From Stentor coeruleus (lineage: Eukaryota > Ciliophora > Heterotrichea > Heterotrichida > Stentoridae): a DNA stretch of 55,795 bases. Of the stretch, positions 1 to 11,173 are shown in pieces; the first letter of the stretch is position 1; the number at the start of each line of letters is the position of its first letter. The translations under genes were made by a program, and so were the position numbers. The stretch is taken from contig MPUH01000419.1 of the NCBI GenBank assembly GCA_001970955.1, forward strand, positions 1-55,795. The letters run 5' to 3'. The notes under the pieces are model-generated. The model was not told the DNA's origin and did not search any database. It was given only the letters and a program-made list of their open reading frames with translations.

Positions 1-340
1 TGTGGATTAAGTTAGGTGATATTTGATTAGAGGTTTTTGTGAAGAAGATAATGTAATTTTAAGGAAAGATATTTAAGGAAAATAAAAATTTTCGTAAGAA
101 TGTTTTGTAAGTAGATTTTAGGTTTTGATGGAGTGGTTAAATATAAGACGCTAGTTTTTATAGAATACTCAGATAAAAAATAAAAATATTTCTTAAAAAC
201 TATATTTTTTTTTTTAATTATTATTAGTTTATTTATACTCCAAACTGAATAAAGTGCATATCTACTACATATATTTTATACGCACAACAGTTAAAAAATA
301 CTAATTTTGTTTAAAGCTGCTTTTAATATTTTAAATATAA
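1..340. other. Intergenic, left edge
   Basis: AT-rich sequence with no open frame of note on either strand. The first 150 bases are G/T-rich on the plus strand and the rest is A/T-rich leading into the gene that starts at 341. I see no RNA gene or repeat. Confidence 0.6.
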
Positions 341-1193
341 ATGTTTGGTGATACTCTTATAGGAATTATCAAAGCTAAAACCTGGTGGAAGCTTTTCTAT
401 TTTCTACAGCTTGCAATTTTTGTTGTTTCAATAGTCTCTATGATAATAAAGCCTTGGGTTTATTCATCACTTTCTGGGATGAATTTCCAAGGTTCACTAA
501 ACAAAAGTGAATCTCATAATGGGATGTCTTATTATTCAATGTCTTTAAGCTACTGTAGTGTCTTTAAACTAATGAAGAAAATATGAAGAAACAATAAAAG
601 ACTCTGATAAATCGCTTTGTCTACTTTTTACAGCTCTTTTAAAAGGGTTTTGGTGTTTTGTTATCTTTGAATCATTGTCATTAGTATCAATGATAATCTG
701 GCTTTTTGCTACAATAAGAATTATATCTGGGACAAATTTTTTTTGTGCAGGCTATATTTTTTGTGGGATTGCTTTTGTAAGCCATATTTTGGCTTGCGTC
801 TTATGGTATTTTATTACAGAAGCTAGTTTTATTAAAAAATGTACTGATATTCCTAATGACGGAAAATTACCTAATTTATGTGCTAGTTATGGACCTATTT
901 TAGCTCTTTGTAACATTGGCCAATTTACTTTTTTGGTTGTTTTATATCTAATCATAGTCCGAATATTTAGTAAAAAAACTAAAACTTGCCAATTTCAAAT
1001 AAAACCTCAAGTTGAAATGCAGTCTATCCCAACTGAACCACATGACATAAATCCGAAAAATAAAATAAAAATACCCAAATCAGATGCTACTCCTGAAACA
1101 ACTGCTGAATCTCCTGCTAATCAAGCAATTAAAAGATTAAAATCAAAAAAGAAAATAACTGGAAAACTTGCTAATGTTTTTACAATAAATTAA
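341..1193 (+). CDS. Putative four-span membrane protein, exon junction unresolved
   Basis: Two open stretches (341-586 and about 576-1193) appear to form one protein. The first has a basic start and one hydrophobic segment; the second has three more segments, one of them FCAGYIFCGIAFVSHILACV, then a basic, Ser/Pro-rich tail ending in taa. A 15-nt intron at 619-633 (GTCTACTTTTTACAG) joins KDSDKSL to SLLKGFW and opens the frame back to 576. From there to 586 the frames of the two halves differ by one base, and I find no 15-16 nt GT-AG interval that fixes it, so a sequence indel, an unusual intron or decay is possible. The family is unknown to me; the size and layout resemble the pair at 46.9-48.2 kb only in general topology. 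The start at 341 is the first ATG. Confidence 0.5.
619..633 (+). other. 15-nt intron
   Basis: GTCTACTTTTTACAG interrupts a codon in the four-span membrane protein gene. Removing it joins two hydrophobic coding stretches in frame. Confidence 0.65.
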
Positions 1194-2128
1194 ATCTTAT
1201 TTTAACTAAAACTAAAATTATCTCCTAAAAAGTAAATCTTTATTTCCGTAATTTTTGCCAAAAAACTTTTTTAAAAATTTCTATTCTCGTCTATTGTATT
1301 TTGTTTACGATTACAAAAATTCTCAATAAATTATTATTTCATAAAATTCTTTTTTAACCCCTTAAGATTTTCCCTAACCCTTGCATTTAACACTTACTTT
1401 CTTGATCTCTGCATTATATTTTTAGTAAATAAGTATTTTATTGTTTGATATTATCAATATTGATAGTTGGTACTCTTTAAGTCTTAGGCTGGCTTAAGTA
1501 TATAAATTGAGCTCTGATTACCTTCCTTTTGTGAATTAGTAATTTCAAATTGAATCTTAAGACTTGATTTTAGTAGTTAAAGAGGTATAGTATATAAATT
1601 GAAGATAATATATTATTTAAGTATACCATAAACCAATTAGTGTTGATAATAATCATCTTTGGTTAGAACATATAAATAAGTCACTTATAATTATTATCAA
1701 TTATCCTTCTTTAGGGCTTATTAAAATTCCAACATAAGCAAAATACCATAACAAAATCTTCTAAGATTTTCCTAACCGCATCCCATTCTTATAATCATAA
1801 AGGAAATTCATAAAATCATCATATAACCCCATCCCATACAAAAAAAATCTCACCTAAATTCTCAAAATATTCTAAAACCCAAACTCACCATTCCAAAATT
1901 TATCTCAAAAATCCTTCAAAAAAAAAAAAATCTGCACTTTTTAACACCCAACATTTTATCAGCAAAACTTTATTACATAATTATCATATNTTTCTAAAAC
2001 CCAAACTCACCATTCCAAAATTTATCTCAAAAATCTGCACTTTTTAACACCCAACATTTTATCAGCAAAACTTTATTACATAATTATCATATTACATATA
2101 ATCTATCTAAAAATATTATTTCCTAAAA
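1194..2128. other. Intergenic, with a false duplication at an N
   Basis: About 0.9 kb without a credible coding frame. The first half is A/T-rich; the second half, leading into the gene at 2129, is almost free of G on the plus strand. It contains the N-flanking duplication described separately. No RNA gene is recognised. Confidence 0.6.
1870..2092. other. Direct duplication around a single N, likely assembly join
   Basis: The sequence 1870-1989 is repeated at 1992-2092 on the other side of the single N at 1990. The right copy lacks a short stretch containing the run of A present in the left copy. Identical flanks on both sides of one N are what results when two overlapping contig ends are joined without merging. 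Confidence 0.8.
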
Positions 2129-3127
2129 ATGCTAAAAAGTGACTCAAAATCTAAGCTATACAAATTCGAGCTAAGCTTTTTTGAAGTTCTCTTAGAACTC
2201 TCCAAGAAAAAAGTCCTCTACCTCGGTATTCCAGAAACATTTATCTCAGGTTTTAACACAGATGGGATATCATTATTATGTACAAACTATGAAACTGGTG
2301 AACTTCTAGTAAAGCACAACATATCCCGACAAACTTTTTTAGACTCCATAAGTTTCTTTGAAGATCTTGTAAAAATGAAATCAAAATACCCAATTGCAGT
2401 AAGCAAAACTTCAGGATTTTCAGGTAAAGACACAAGTAAAATATTATTCCGAAGCTTTGAATGTGTTGATTTATGGAATCGTTTACAAGGTGCAGGAAAA
2501 GACCAGATATTACAAAGATATATCCCAAGTAGTTGGAATGTATCAATATATCGTTGTCTTTATGATGCTAGCAAGGGTTACTGCAGAAAAATGGCTTTGA
2601 AAAAAACTAATAAAAACGTTTATGAGCACCCAACTTTGAAAAAAAACATATTTTCTAATGCTACATTAGCAAAAATCGACCCTGAACTTGACCGGAATTC
2701 ATATATTATCAAGAAAATGGACCAAGTATCTTGTAGTTTAGTAAATGATATGCCTGAACTTGATATAAAAATGCAGTATCTAGCTAATTTACTAGAAAAA
2801 TATTACTTTTCAGATAAATACTCTAAACTTTTATCTTTAAGCGCTGATTGGATTCAAGACCCTAAAGGCAACCTTTTTCTTATAAATTTGAAAAACTATC
2901 AAATCAGATCTGGCCATACAAGTTTACTTATAGACCGGCCTTTAAAAAATAAAGATAAACAAAAACATGAATGCTCGTATACTGAAATACTACTTAGAAG
3001 AAGCTTAAGTCCTCCTTTTTACTACCCGATTAAAAGCTTAAATTCTTTAAAACCTAAACATAAACGCACAAATAGCAATATAATATTGCCTAATGTAGGT
3101 CCTAAAAAGCTTTTAAGTTTAACATAA
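2129..3127 (+). CDS. Hypothetical 332-aa protein
   Basis: This is an uninterrupted frame from ATG to taa. The protein is mixed hydrophilic, without a signal peptide or membrane segment. Around residues 165-180 it has GAGKDQILQRYIP, and near residue 242 it has ADWIQDPKGNLFLINLK. The pairing of a QRYI-like segment with a later D..xD.xGNxFLIxxK segment resembles a group of uncharacterised protist proteins I have seen, but I cannot assign a function. The last 60 residues are basic and Ser-rich. It is preceded by a G-poor region and followed by 0.7 kb of noncoding DNA, so it is a single gene unit. Confidence 0.75.
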   Translation: MLKSDSKSKLYKFELSFFEVLLELSKKKVLYLGIPETFISGFNTDGISLLCTNYETGELLVKHNISRQTFLDSISFFEDLVKMKSKYPIAVSKTSGFSGKDTSKILFRSFECVDLWNRLQGAGKDQILQRYIPSSWNVSIYRCLYDASKGYCRKMALKKTNKNVYEHPTLKKNIFSNATLAKIDPELDRNSYIIKKMDQVSCSLVNDMPELDIKMQYLANLLEKYYFSDKYSKLLSLSADWIQDPKGNLFLINLKNYQIRSGHTSLLIDRPLKNKDKQKHECSYTEILLRRSLSPPFYYPIKSLNSLKPKHKRTNSNIILPNVGPKKLLSLT

Positions 3128-3805
3128 TTATTATACTAATTTACGATTTGTTTTGAGACTTTATCGTACTGTAAACTATTAATTATTTTTTTACAAGTGT
3201 TGTCGATAATGCATTTTTATATAAGAAAATGCATCATACTTAACTTAATTTTTAATGCTAATTCTAACAACATAATAACAAATTTATGTAAATCTTAGTT
3301 TACTCAGCCGCACATTTTTTATATCTAACTTTATTCTAAAATGATGCTTCCAATACCCCATTACCAAAATCCCTATTTTTCATGAATTTTCAACATTGTG
3401 ATTCCTATAAAGCACATCCAAACCCACAGAAATTTCTTTAAATTCACATTTTTTATCCTAAGGAAAATTCTCAAAATCACTCTTTATCATCATATCACCT
3501 TTTCAAACCTACTTTTTTTTTTTCAATCATTAATCTAATATCTAAAATCTTCATAATTACCATCTACCTTTATTCAAAACCCCCTTACTTCCTTATAACA
3601 AAATCTTCATCCAACTCAAACCTTTCAATTCAAAACCCCCACTCAAACTCTATCTTTAAAACCCTTTCTCATCCTTCTAATTTTAATCTTAAACGCATAT
3701 TTACAAAAACATCCTACCCACAATACATTCATCAATACAAATCTTTTAAACACCTAATTTCTCTATATCTCCTAACCTTCAAAGCCTAAATGAAATAAAA
3801 CAACT
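3128..3805. other. Intergenic
   Basis: No supported gene. The stretch 3340-3800, just before the next start codon, is strikingly poor in G on the plus strand (runs of A, C and T only). An imperfect inverted pair, tgcattttt...aaaatgca, lies near 3210-3235; it may be a small hairpin of no known role. Confidence 0.6.
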
Positions 3806-6800
3806 ATGGCAGAAAAAGAAGAAAACAAGCTTTATTTCACAGACGAGAAATCAAAATCACAAAGATTTTCTGAGTTCCTAAGAAGATTGCAACACGCATT
3901 TTTTGATATTTTTTACGTCCAATACAAATCTTCAAGCATGCAGGTTCGTCAATACTCAAAACAACGTCAAAAACTTTATCATACATGTAATATGATCCTT
4001 TACAGCTTACAACTAATCAGCCTAGTCTTTCCCCCTCATGTTTCAGACTGGAGTTCATTTAAATTATTTTCTGATATTGTAAGTATAGCAAGAGTAGACT
4101 TTTTATTAGTAAAACTCAATCTAGGGATGCCATGTTACTTTATTGCCTTATCTCTAACATTAATCCCATTCTTTTCTCTAGTCCTACTGTTTATAAAATC
4201 TGTAAAAAAACTAGCTTTCGATATCCAAAACTATAAACTCACACTAACTGCAGGACTGTCTTTCATTAAAAATTTGAGTTTCATTCCATTCTTATGTATT
4301 TTCACAGCAGTTCAAAAATTTGAAATAATTGGCTTAGTTGAAGAATATGGAAACTCTGGTTCAATTACTTTACCTATCCCTTATCTTGGCACTTGTAGTA
4401 TCGCTTTTTTAGTTATTTTGATATTCTTGGCGCTTATTGAGAACACATTTCAATATCAGCAATTTTTAACAAAATCCTCATCGTTTATTTTCTCAAGAGC
4501 ACATAGTAAAATTGAAACTTTAAAACTTTTATTGTCAACATCTTTGGTTTTTAGTCACTTTTATCTTCAAGATATACAAAACACAATTCACCTTTTGATA
4601 GCTTTTCTTATTGGATTAAGCCTTTGGGGACTATATTCTTATTATCTCCCTTTTTATCAAGTTTTCGCTAATTTTACCCATTCATCAGCGTTTTTACTTT
4701 TGATGTGGGTATCGCTAGTTGAATTGTTTTCTAAAGTTTTGGCAAACAGTACAATGATTTTTGTTCTTATTGTTTTTGTGAGCCCTTGTTTATTGGTTAT
4801 ACAATGGGATATATTAAATAGAAGGAAAGAATATATTGCTAGGGAGTTTAATAAAAAAATCATAAGTTTGGATAATATATACAAGTGTGAATTATTGATT
4901 AGGAATTATTCAGAAGAGTTGATTAAAGTATCAAAAGAAGAAGGAAAGGAAAATGAAAAGATAAAATTGCAAAATGAAATATTTATGGTGTTTAAGTATA
5001 TGAAAAAAAGGTTTAAACCTAGTAATATGCTTGCGGTATGGGAGTTTATATTTGCTTTTACTTTGTTGAAAGATGAAGGATTAGCTAGGGTGAAACTTTC
5101 AGGGACAGCTTCAATGTGGGATATTGAAGGTAGTTTTTTGTATTATAAATACTGCAGACTTATTGATGATTTTTCGAATAATTATCTAGAGGATGTTGAT
5201 TTTGTCAAATTCAGGCAGATTTATGAACAAGCAACAAAACAGGATAAAAAAACTTGTCAGCTGCAGTTTGAGTTTTGGAAAGAACTAAGTTCAGAAAAGC
5301 CTAACGTTGGAAATTTAGAAAAAATTGCTTATAAACTACACGACAATTTGAAAAAGTGCAAAAAGGCTTTAAAAAAAGTTACATCACAGTATCCAAACAA
5401 TGAACTCGCCCTTAAGCTATACGGGACATTTTTACTTGAAGTTTACAATGACAACATAAAAGGTAACGAGTTGCTAAGTAAAGCTGAACATGAGAAAAAA
5501 CAACAAGAAATGCGTACAGTTGGTAACTACGAGAAATTCAACTACTTCGACGACAATAATGGCATTATAATAATTTCAGGAGAAAGAGACAACCTCGGTA
5601 ACATCAGTAGCATAAACCGTCCAGCTAGTGAAATCCTTCGTATCAGTGAGAATTTTGCTATCTCAATGAATATTTCAAATTTTATCCCTCCACCAATGAA
5701 CATAACTCGTATCCATAACAAAGCATTAGCAAAATTCCTCATCAACTCACAAACAACCTCAGTAAATCTTCCATTTTTAAACTACTTTATAGACTCTTTA
5801 GGTTTTCTAGTAGAAGTCTATCTTCAAGTACGTTGTGTAGCTCTAAATGATTGTCCATTTTTCTTAGCTGGGGTTAAAAAAAGTCATCTTCCTAGAGAAA
5901 TCATCTTATATGATGGGGATACAATCCTTGCTGGAACTAAAGGTTTTGCTATACTAGTTGGATATTCTGATACAGAAACTAATCTTAAAGGTTGTCAATT
6001 AAGTGCGGTAATAAAAGAAATAAACAAATTCATGAAAAATCAAAACACTTCAGATGTATTTAAATACATGATTCCTCAAACAGTGAATTATGTGTCTATG
6101 AAATTTGTTGATATAAAAATCAACTCATTTATTTTCAAACTTATTTTTGCAAGTGATAATCCTGAAGAAATCAGTACTTGGAATACTCAACAAGCTAAAA
6201 GTTTTTCAGATTTAAATGAACTTAAGTCTTTACCTACAAGTAAACCTGTAGTTATAGGATCTTTAAAAAGAGGAATACTTAAAATGTCAAATACTAAAAA
6301 AAACTTGAATGTAAAATTTGATATTGAGCCACATTATTTTTATATAAACGAAACTGATTTTAAACCTGGGAAATCGCCTGTTGGAAAATTTAAAGATGCA
6401 GCGACTGTTAAAAATCCTGCTAAAGGGAAAACGCATGAGTCTTTAGGGGAAGGTGAAAAGGATGAGCCAGAAAACAAAGTGGAAGTTGGAGAAATAATGG
6501 ATTTAAAAGACTTACAGTCAAGTATGCTAAGGAAAAAAGATGAGGAAAACGAAGAAGCTAATGGTGAAGACGAAGAACTTAAAGTAAAAAGATCAGGGGC
6601 TAGTGTAGCAAGTTCAGCACAAAGTTCAAATGCTAGTTTTACATCAAGTCTAGAAGCTCAATCTTTACTTTCAGGTGTAACATCTTCAATGAAAAGTTTT
6701 AAAATAGCATTTTTCCTTACTGTAAATTTTATTTAGATACTTATTGTGAATATTGCTGTTATCGCTATGATAATATACTTAAAACTTATATCCCAAACTT

Positions 6801-8326
6801 ATATCAGTACAATAATAATCAAAGATTTATCAGAAAGACGAGTGATTATGTCAAATCTAACAATCTTCGCAAGGAGTTTAGAACTATTAAATTATGGAAT
6901 AGAAGCTTATGATGAAGTTTATATAAAACAAACTATGTTAGAAGATATAAACATGTATAAAAATATAGTCGATAATATTGAAAACAAAATCGCAGATTGG
7001 GATTCAAAAACCAAAGATTTATATAACAATAAACTATTCTCAACTTGGGACCTTATAAACAGTAATACTACAAAACTTTTTCAAGAAAACCTTATGGATG
7101 TAATGAAAAACTTCATAGCTCGAGCTGTATCATTACAATTAACAGATATAAAAAATATAAATTATTTGAATGAAGACCTTTTTTATATATACCGTAATGG
7201 TTTAGGGGAAAGTTTAAAAGCTGTGAATTCATCTATAGGGATTTTTACAAGAGAACAAGAGAAAATAACTGATAATATTTTGATGATAGTCTTATTATTA
7301 GCTCTAAGTGCTATAGTGTTAATGATTTTATGTTTTGTAGCAGTATTGATCCCTACACTTTTTTCTGTTGAAAAATCAAATGGGACAGTTTGGAGGCTTT
7401 TTTACTTGTTACCTTTAGACCTTGTTCAAGAAATGAGGACCAGATGTGAAGAAAGACTTGAAATGACACATGGGATTGAAGTGGATACAAGGGAAGAAGG
7501 GCAAAAGTTTAAATCATTAGTAAGTAGAAAGAACATCAAAATGAAGAAAAAATGGTATCATATACTTTTTAGAATCTCATTATATTATGTTATTTCTATG
7601 GGATTGTTTATTTTTTTCTATTATTTTGCATATACAAATTTTGGAAGTATTCTAAGGATCAAACCTAAACTTGTTAATATGTCTGGCCTTAGGACTTATA
7701 ATACAAATGCAGCATTTTTTTGGCTTCAAGAACTCAAATATGCAAATACATCATTTTCTTATATATACCAAACATCTGAATATAGGATTTCTATATCACC
7801 TGAACAGGAAATCAAAGATGCAATTGAAGGGTTGCTTTTTGCTGAAGATTCTTTGGTTTTTGAAGATCTAAGCCATACTGGGAAAACTTCAGAACATGAT
7901 GATTATATTTGGAAAAGTGAATGTTTTGATGGGAACTGTATGATTTTAGCTAAAGGGCTTCATGCTGGGATTTTAAATTTTGTTAATGAAGTTAATGACC
8001 TTGAAAACCAGATTTTATTAGGAAAAAACCCAGATCTTAAGAATATCCTTATGAAAAAAAATGAGTTAGCATATGGGGAAAAGGTTTTGTTTGATATGTA
8101 TGAGGAATATATGACTAATACGATAAATTATTATATTAGCACTGTTATATGGGTGACTTCAGCTTATTGTTTTATTGTGACTTTGACATTTTTTATAGTA
8201 TATATACCAATAATAAACTCAGTGAAAGATGAAATAACTAAAGTTTGGAAACTTGGTAGATTGATCCCTATTGAACATCGTAACAAAATTATGAATGCTT
8301 TTAAACAGGCTAGTGGGAAAAAGTAA
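3806..8326 (+). CDS. TmcB/TmcC-type multispan membrane protein with PAS-like region
   Basis: Two long frames join through a 15-nt phase-0 intron at 6722-6736 into a protein of 1501 residues. Residues 60-360 hold about eight membrane spans. Residues 390-570 are helical and include YPNNELALKLYGTFLLEV, a segment typical of the TmcB/TmcC TPR-like domain family that is expanded in ciliates, algae and Dictyostelium. A PAS-like region follows at about 590-800, then a charged linker, and four more spans in the last third. The intron lies inside the first of these C-terminal spans, so unspliced reading would end the protein at a tag. Family members are thought to be sensory or signalling membrane proteins; the ligand here is unknown. 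The start at 3806 is the first ATG after a G-poor leader. Confidence 0.85.
6722..6736 (+). other. 15-nt intron
   Basis: GTAAATTTTATTTAG, phase 0. Its last three bases would be an in-frame tag. Removal continues a hydrophobic segment (FLT then ILIVNIAVIAM). Confidence 0.93.
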
Positions 8327-8464
8327 TTATTAGGCTTTATCAGCTTTATTAGTAGTTTATATTGCTTGTAATGATTTTTTAATTTGACTTGTTTGAGTTG
8401 ATTTTATAAGCTTTGATTTTTTAATATGAGATTTTAGATAGTAAGGTTATTATTGGTTTATAAA

Positions 8465-8812
8465 ATGGTGAAAAATGATAAAGAGCTCGCTCCTGAGACC
8501 AGGGACTACACCATCCACTTGCATAAACGACTTCATCATATTGGTCTAAAGTCACGAGCTCCAAGATCAATATCCATAATCAAAGACTTTGTGAGTAGAG
8601 TTATGAAAACCAAAGACGTGAGAATTGATTACAACCTAAACAACTTCTTATGGTCCAAAGGTATCAAGCACGTACCTTACAGAGTCAGAGTTAGGCTACA
8701 AAGAAAAAAGAATGAAGAAGAAAATGCAAAGGAAGAAATGTATACCCTTGTTCGCTACCTTCCTGTTGACTCTTTCAAAGGACTTAGACCAGAGAAAGTT
8801 AACTCAGAATAA
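8465..8812 (+). CDS. RPL31: Ribosomal protein eL31 (60S)
   Basis: The protein of 115 residues aligns along its full length with eukaryotic/archaeal eL31: YTIHLHKRLHHIGLKSRAPRSI near the N-terminus (the TRxYTINLHKRLH box), VDYNLNNFLWSKGIKHVPYRVRVR-like core, then a short tail. It is a structural protein of the large ribosomal subunit near the peptide exit tunnel. A TTG lies four codons upstream in frame, but the ATG at 8465 is the proper start. No intron is needed. Like most ribosomal genes it is short and isolated; the preceding 140 bases are A/T-rich. Confidence 0.97.
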   Translation: MVKNDKELAPETRDYTIHLHKRLHHIGLKSRAPRSISIIKDFVSRVMKTKDVRIDYNLNNFLWSKGIKHVPYRVRVRLQRKKNEEENAKEEMYTLVRYLPVDSFKGLRPEKVNSE

Positions 8813-9174
8813 GTAGATAAATTAGATTAACTGAATTCTTAGAAGAAAAAGTGGATAGAAAATCCTGAAAGGTAGGCTTTTGATTGAATGATGATAGAGT
8901 GTGATGATATGAAAATCCTGAAAGGTAGGCTTTTGATTGAGTGATGATAGAGTGTGATGATATGAAAATATATGATAGGATGATTGTAATGTAATAATAT
9001 AAAAGTTACTAGACAAGATTCTTATAAATTTCCTACGCTTGGTTATTTGTAGTGATATATAAAACCTTTTACAGTTTATAATTTGCATACAATTCTTAGT
9101 ATAAAAAAGTAAATTTTCATCTATTTTTATTACCAAATCTTGAGATAAATCAAGAAATTACTAAATATGTTTAC
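8813..9174. other. Intergenic between convergent genes
   Basis: This stretch lies between the 3' ends of eL31 and the coiled-coil gene. It contains the 53-bp tandem repeat listed separately. Open stretches on the minus strand here are products of the repeat and have no credible start. Confidence 0.65.
8858..8963. repeat. 53-bp tandem repeat, two copies
   Basis: Copies 8858-8910 and 8911-8963 differ at one base (gaatgatg versus gagtgatg), and the first bases of a third copy follow. The unit begins gaaaatcctgaaaggtaggc. No N separates the copies, so this may be a true local duplication just downstream of eL31. Confidence 0.9.
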
Positions 9175-10881
9175 TTAACTAGGTGACTTTGCCCATTCAT
9201 GCCCATGCCTTTTTACACACGTCTCACATTCTGCATGATTCTCATAAAACTTTTTTCTTGATAAAGACCTACTTGAAGGACTCTGTTGTTCATTTCTATT
9301 AGGTGACCTTCTACCTCTACTTATATTCCCTCTAATTGGACTTTTTTTAAAGCTAATCTCAGGAGAAAATGCATTTCTTAGTAAACGACCTTTATTATCA
9401 GGATCTTTACTATTAATAAATGAGTCTCTTTTTGGTGTTTGTGTCGAATTTACTGATTGCCATGTGATATATGGAGAAAAATTTCTATCTTTTGTTGGTG
9501 TTGAACCTCTACTTGTAGGGGTTTTTAATGATAAAATAGGTGATATTTTTGGTTTTAGGGCTTTGTCGTTTATTGTAGGTTGATTAGCAAGTTTTTCATG
9601 TAAGGTTGTGACCCTGTCTTCGATTTTTTTGAGTCTTGCATCAGAAATGTTTTCAGGTTTGTCCGAATTCAGCTTTTTTTCCAGTTTTGCAAATCTATCA
9701 CGATATTCGTGCTTTATCCGTTTGATTTTTTTTTGGATTGAATCGTCTAGACCTTTTTCAGCAGGTTTATCTTTATTCTTATCACCAGCAGGGCTTTGAG
9801 TTTTTTCTAAATCATCCAGTCTATAATTATCCTCATTATTCCTCTCTAAGCATCCAAAATTTTTCACCCCAAGTTCAGGTTTTTTATTTTCAATTTCTTG
9901 TATTTTAAAAGGTTCATCTTTACCCAACCCATAATCTCTTCCAGGGCTCCCAAAACTAGCCAATGACCTTTCTGATTCTTGAAAAAAAATTTCATCCCTA
10001 AATGGTCTATCAGTTGCCCTAAACCTTTCAGGTTCTCTAATTTTCCCTTCTGAATCTCTAATATACCAATCCTCATTTCTATAAACTCTTTCTGAATCCC
10101 TATAATAATTCTGATAATGTTCTCTAGACAACTTTTCATATTTATCCCTAAATTCCTTTAACCTCAATTCCGATTGCATTTTTTCATCATATATTCTATC
10201 ATAACGCTCTTTTTGTATACTCACATCTTTAGCATAACTACATCTCAATTCCTCATACGCATCTTTAAATTCTTTCAACTGTCTTAAAAGCTCAGAATTT
10301 CTCGTACTTTCTCTTTCTAACTCTTGTTGATATTTAGCATTATTTGCCATATAATCTCTACTTTGACTTAATTTTCTTCTTAAATCCTCATTTTCATCTA
10401 ATAAAAGTTTGATTTTTAAATTTAGTTTATCAAGTTCACCTTGAAATTCAATAACTTTTAAAGCTTTAAGTCGATAATCTTCGTATTGTTTTTCTATGTC
10501 GATTAAGTAGGATATTCTGGTTTTTAAGTTTTCGATTTCACGTTCTAGGGCAAGTCTTAGGGTTTTTTCTTTTTCATACTCTTCTTGTAATTTTTTGTAT
10601 TTTGTGTCGATGATTTCATAATTTTCTTCAGCCTGGTGGTCGAGGTTTAAGTTTGGATAAGGGATTATGTCTGGTTTTCTAAAGAAGTGAATGGATTTTA
10701 AAAGCTCTTCGAAATTCTGTTCAATTTTTAGTTTAGATTTAGGAGAGTTTAGATGTGATACTTCTTGATGGAATATTTCTCTATGCTCTTCATATAGATT
10801 TTTTGAGTCTCCTGAAGGTTGTGAGGAGTATTTATTTAGAAGCAATCGATATTGATTGTCGAAGAATGAATCTTTGGACAT
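9175..10881 (-). CDS. Coiled-coil protein, 568 aa
   Basis: The frame starts at an ATG (10881) and ends at 9175. Residues 80-250 are strongly heptad-like and rich in E, K, L and R (for example EKTLRLALEREIENLK), followed by a charged, disordered region, a second short coiled coil near 385-430, and a Ser/Pro/Arg-rich tail. The last 20 residues contain CETCVKRHGHEW, a possible small metal-binding motif (C..C...H.H). No signal peptide or membrane segment. I recognise no family; cytoskeletal or basal-body roles would be a guess. It is divergent from the channel gene at 11174, sharing a 292-bp upstream region. Confidence 0.8.
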   Translation of the reverse strand: MSKDSFFDNQYRLLLNKYSSQPSGDSKNLYEEHREIFHQEVSHLNSPKSKLKIEQNFEELLKSIHFFRKPDIIPYPNLNLDHQAEENYEIIDTKYKKLQEEYEKEKTLRLALEREIENLKTRISYLIDIEKQYEDYRLKALKVIEFQGELDKLNLKIKLLLDENEDLRRKLSQSRDYMANNAKYQQELERESTRNSELLRQLKEFKDAYEELRCSYAKDVSIQKERYDRIYDEKMQSELRLKEFRDKYEKLSREHYQNYYRDSERVYRNEDWYIRDSEGKIREPERFRATDRPFRDEIFFQESERSLASFGSPGRDYGLGKDEPFKIQEIENKKPELGVKNFGCLERNNEDNYRLDDLEKTQSPAGDKNKDKPAEKGLDDSIQKKIKRIKHEYRDRFAKLEKKLNSDKPENISDARLKKIEDRVTTLHEKLANQPTINDKALKPKISPILSLKTPTSRGSTPTKDRNFSPYITWQSVNSTQTPKRDSFINSKDPDNKGRLLRNAFSPEISFKKSPIRGNISRGRRSPNRNEQQSPSSRSLSRKKFYENHAECETCVKRHGHEWAKSPS

Positions 10882-11173
10882 TATTAAATATTTTTAGTTA
10901 TTTATTAGTAATTTTCAGAATGGGTGTTAGGTCAAATTGATTATACTTCTAAAACTTAAAAAAAAACTCCGAAATAATTTTGCAATTAGTACTTTTAAAT
11001 CGCATTAATCATAAATTTCATTAAAAATTAAAATAATAATTTATTTCATTGCTGAAAGTTAAACAATTTTTGTTTAAAAGGGTTTTCAGTTTTTATATAT
11101 TAGTTTAAGCATTCTTTGTATATTAACTGATTTACATATAATTTGAGGATGGCTGATTATACTGTTATATTAA

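Noticed and set aside
1935..2055. TAACACCC units resembling a heterotrich telomere repeat
   Set aside because: Only single, isolated units occur, inside the duplicated N-flanking region; there is no array and no chromosome end.
8822..9136. 104-codon minus-strand open frame downstream of eL31
   Set aside because: Most of it is the translation of the 53-bp tandem repeat.
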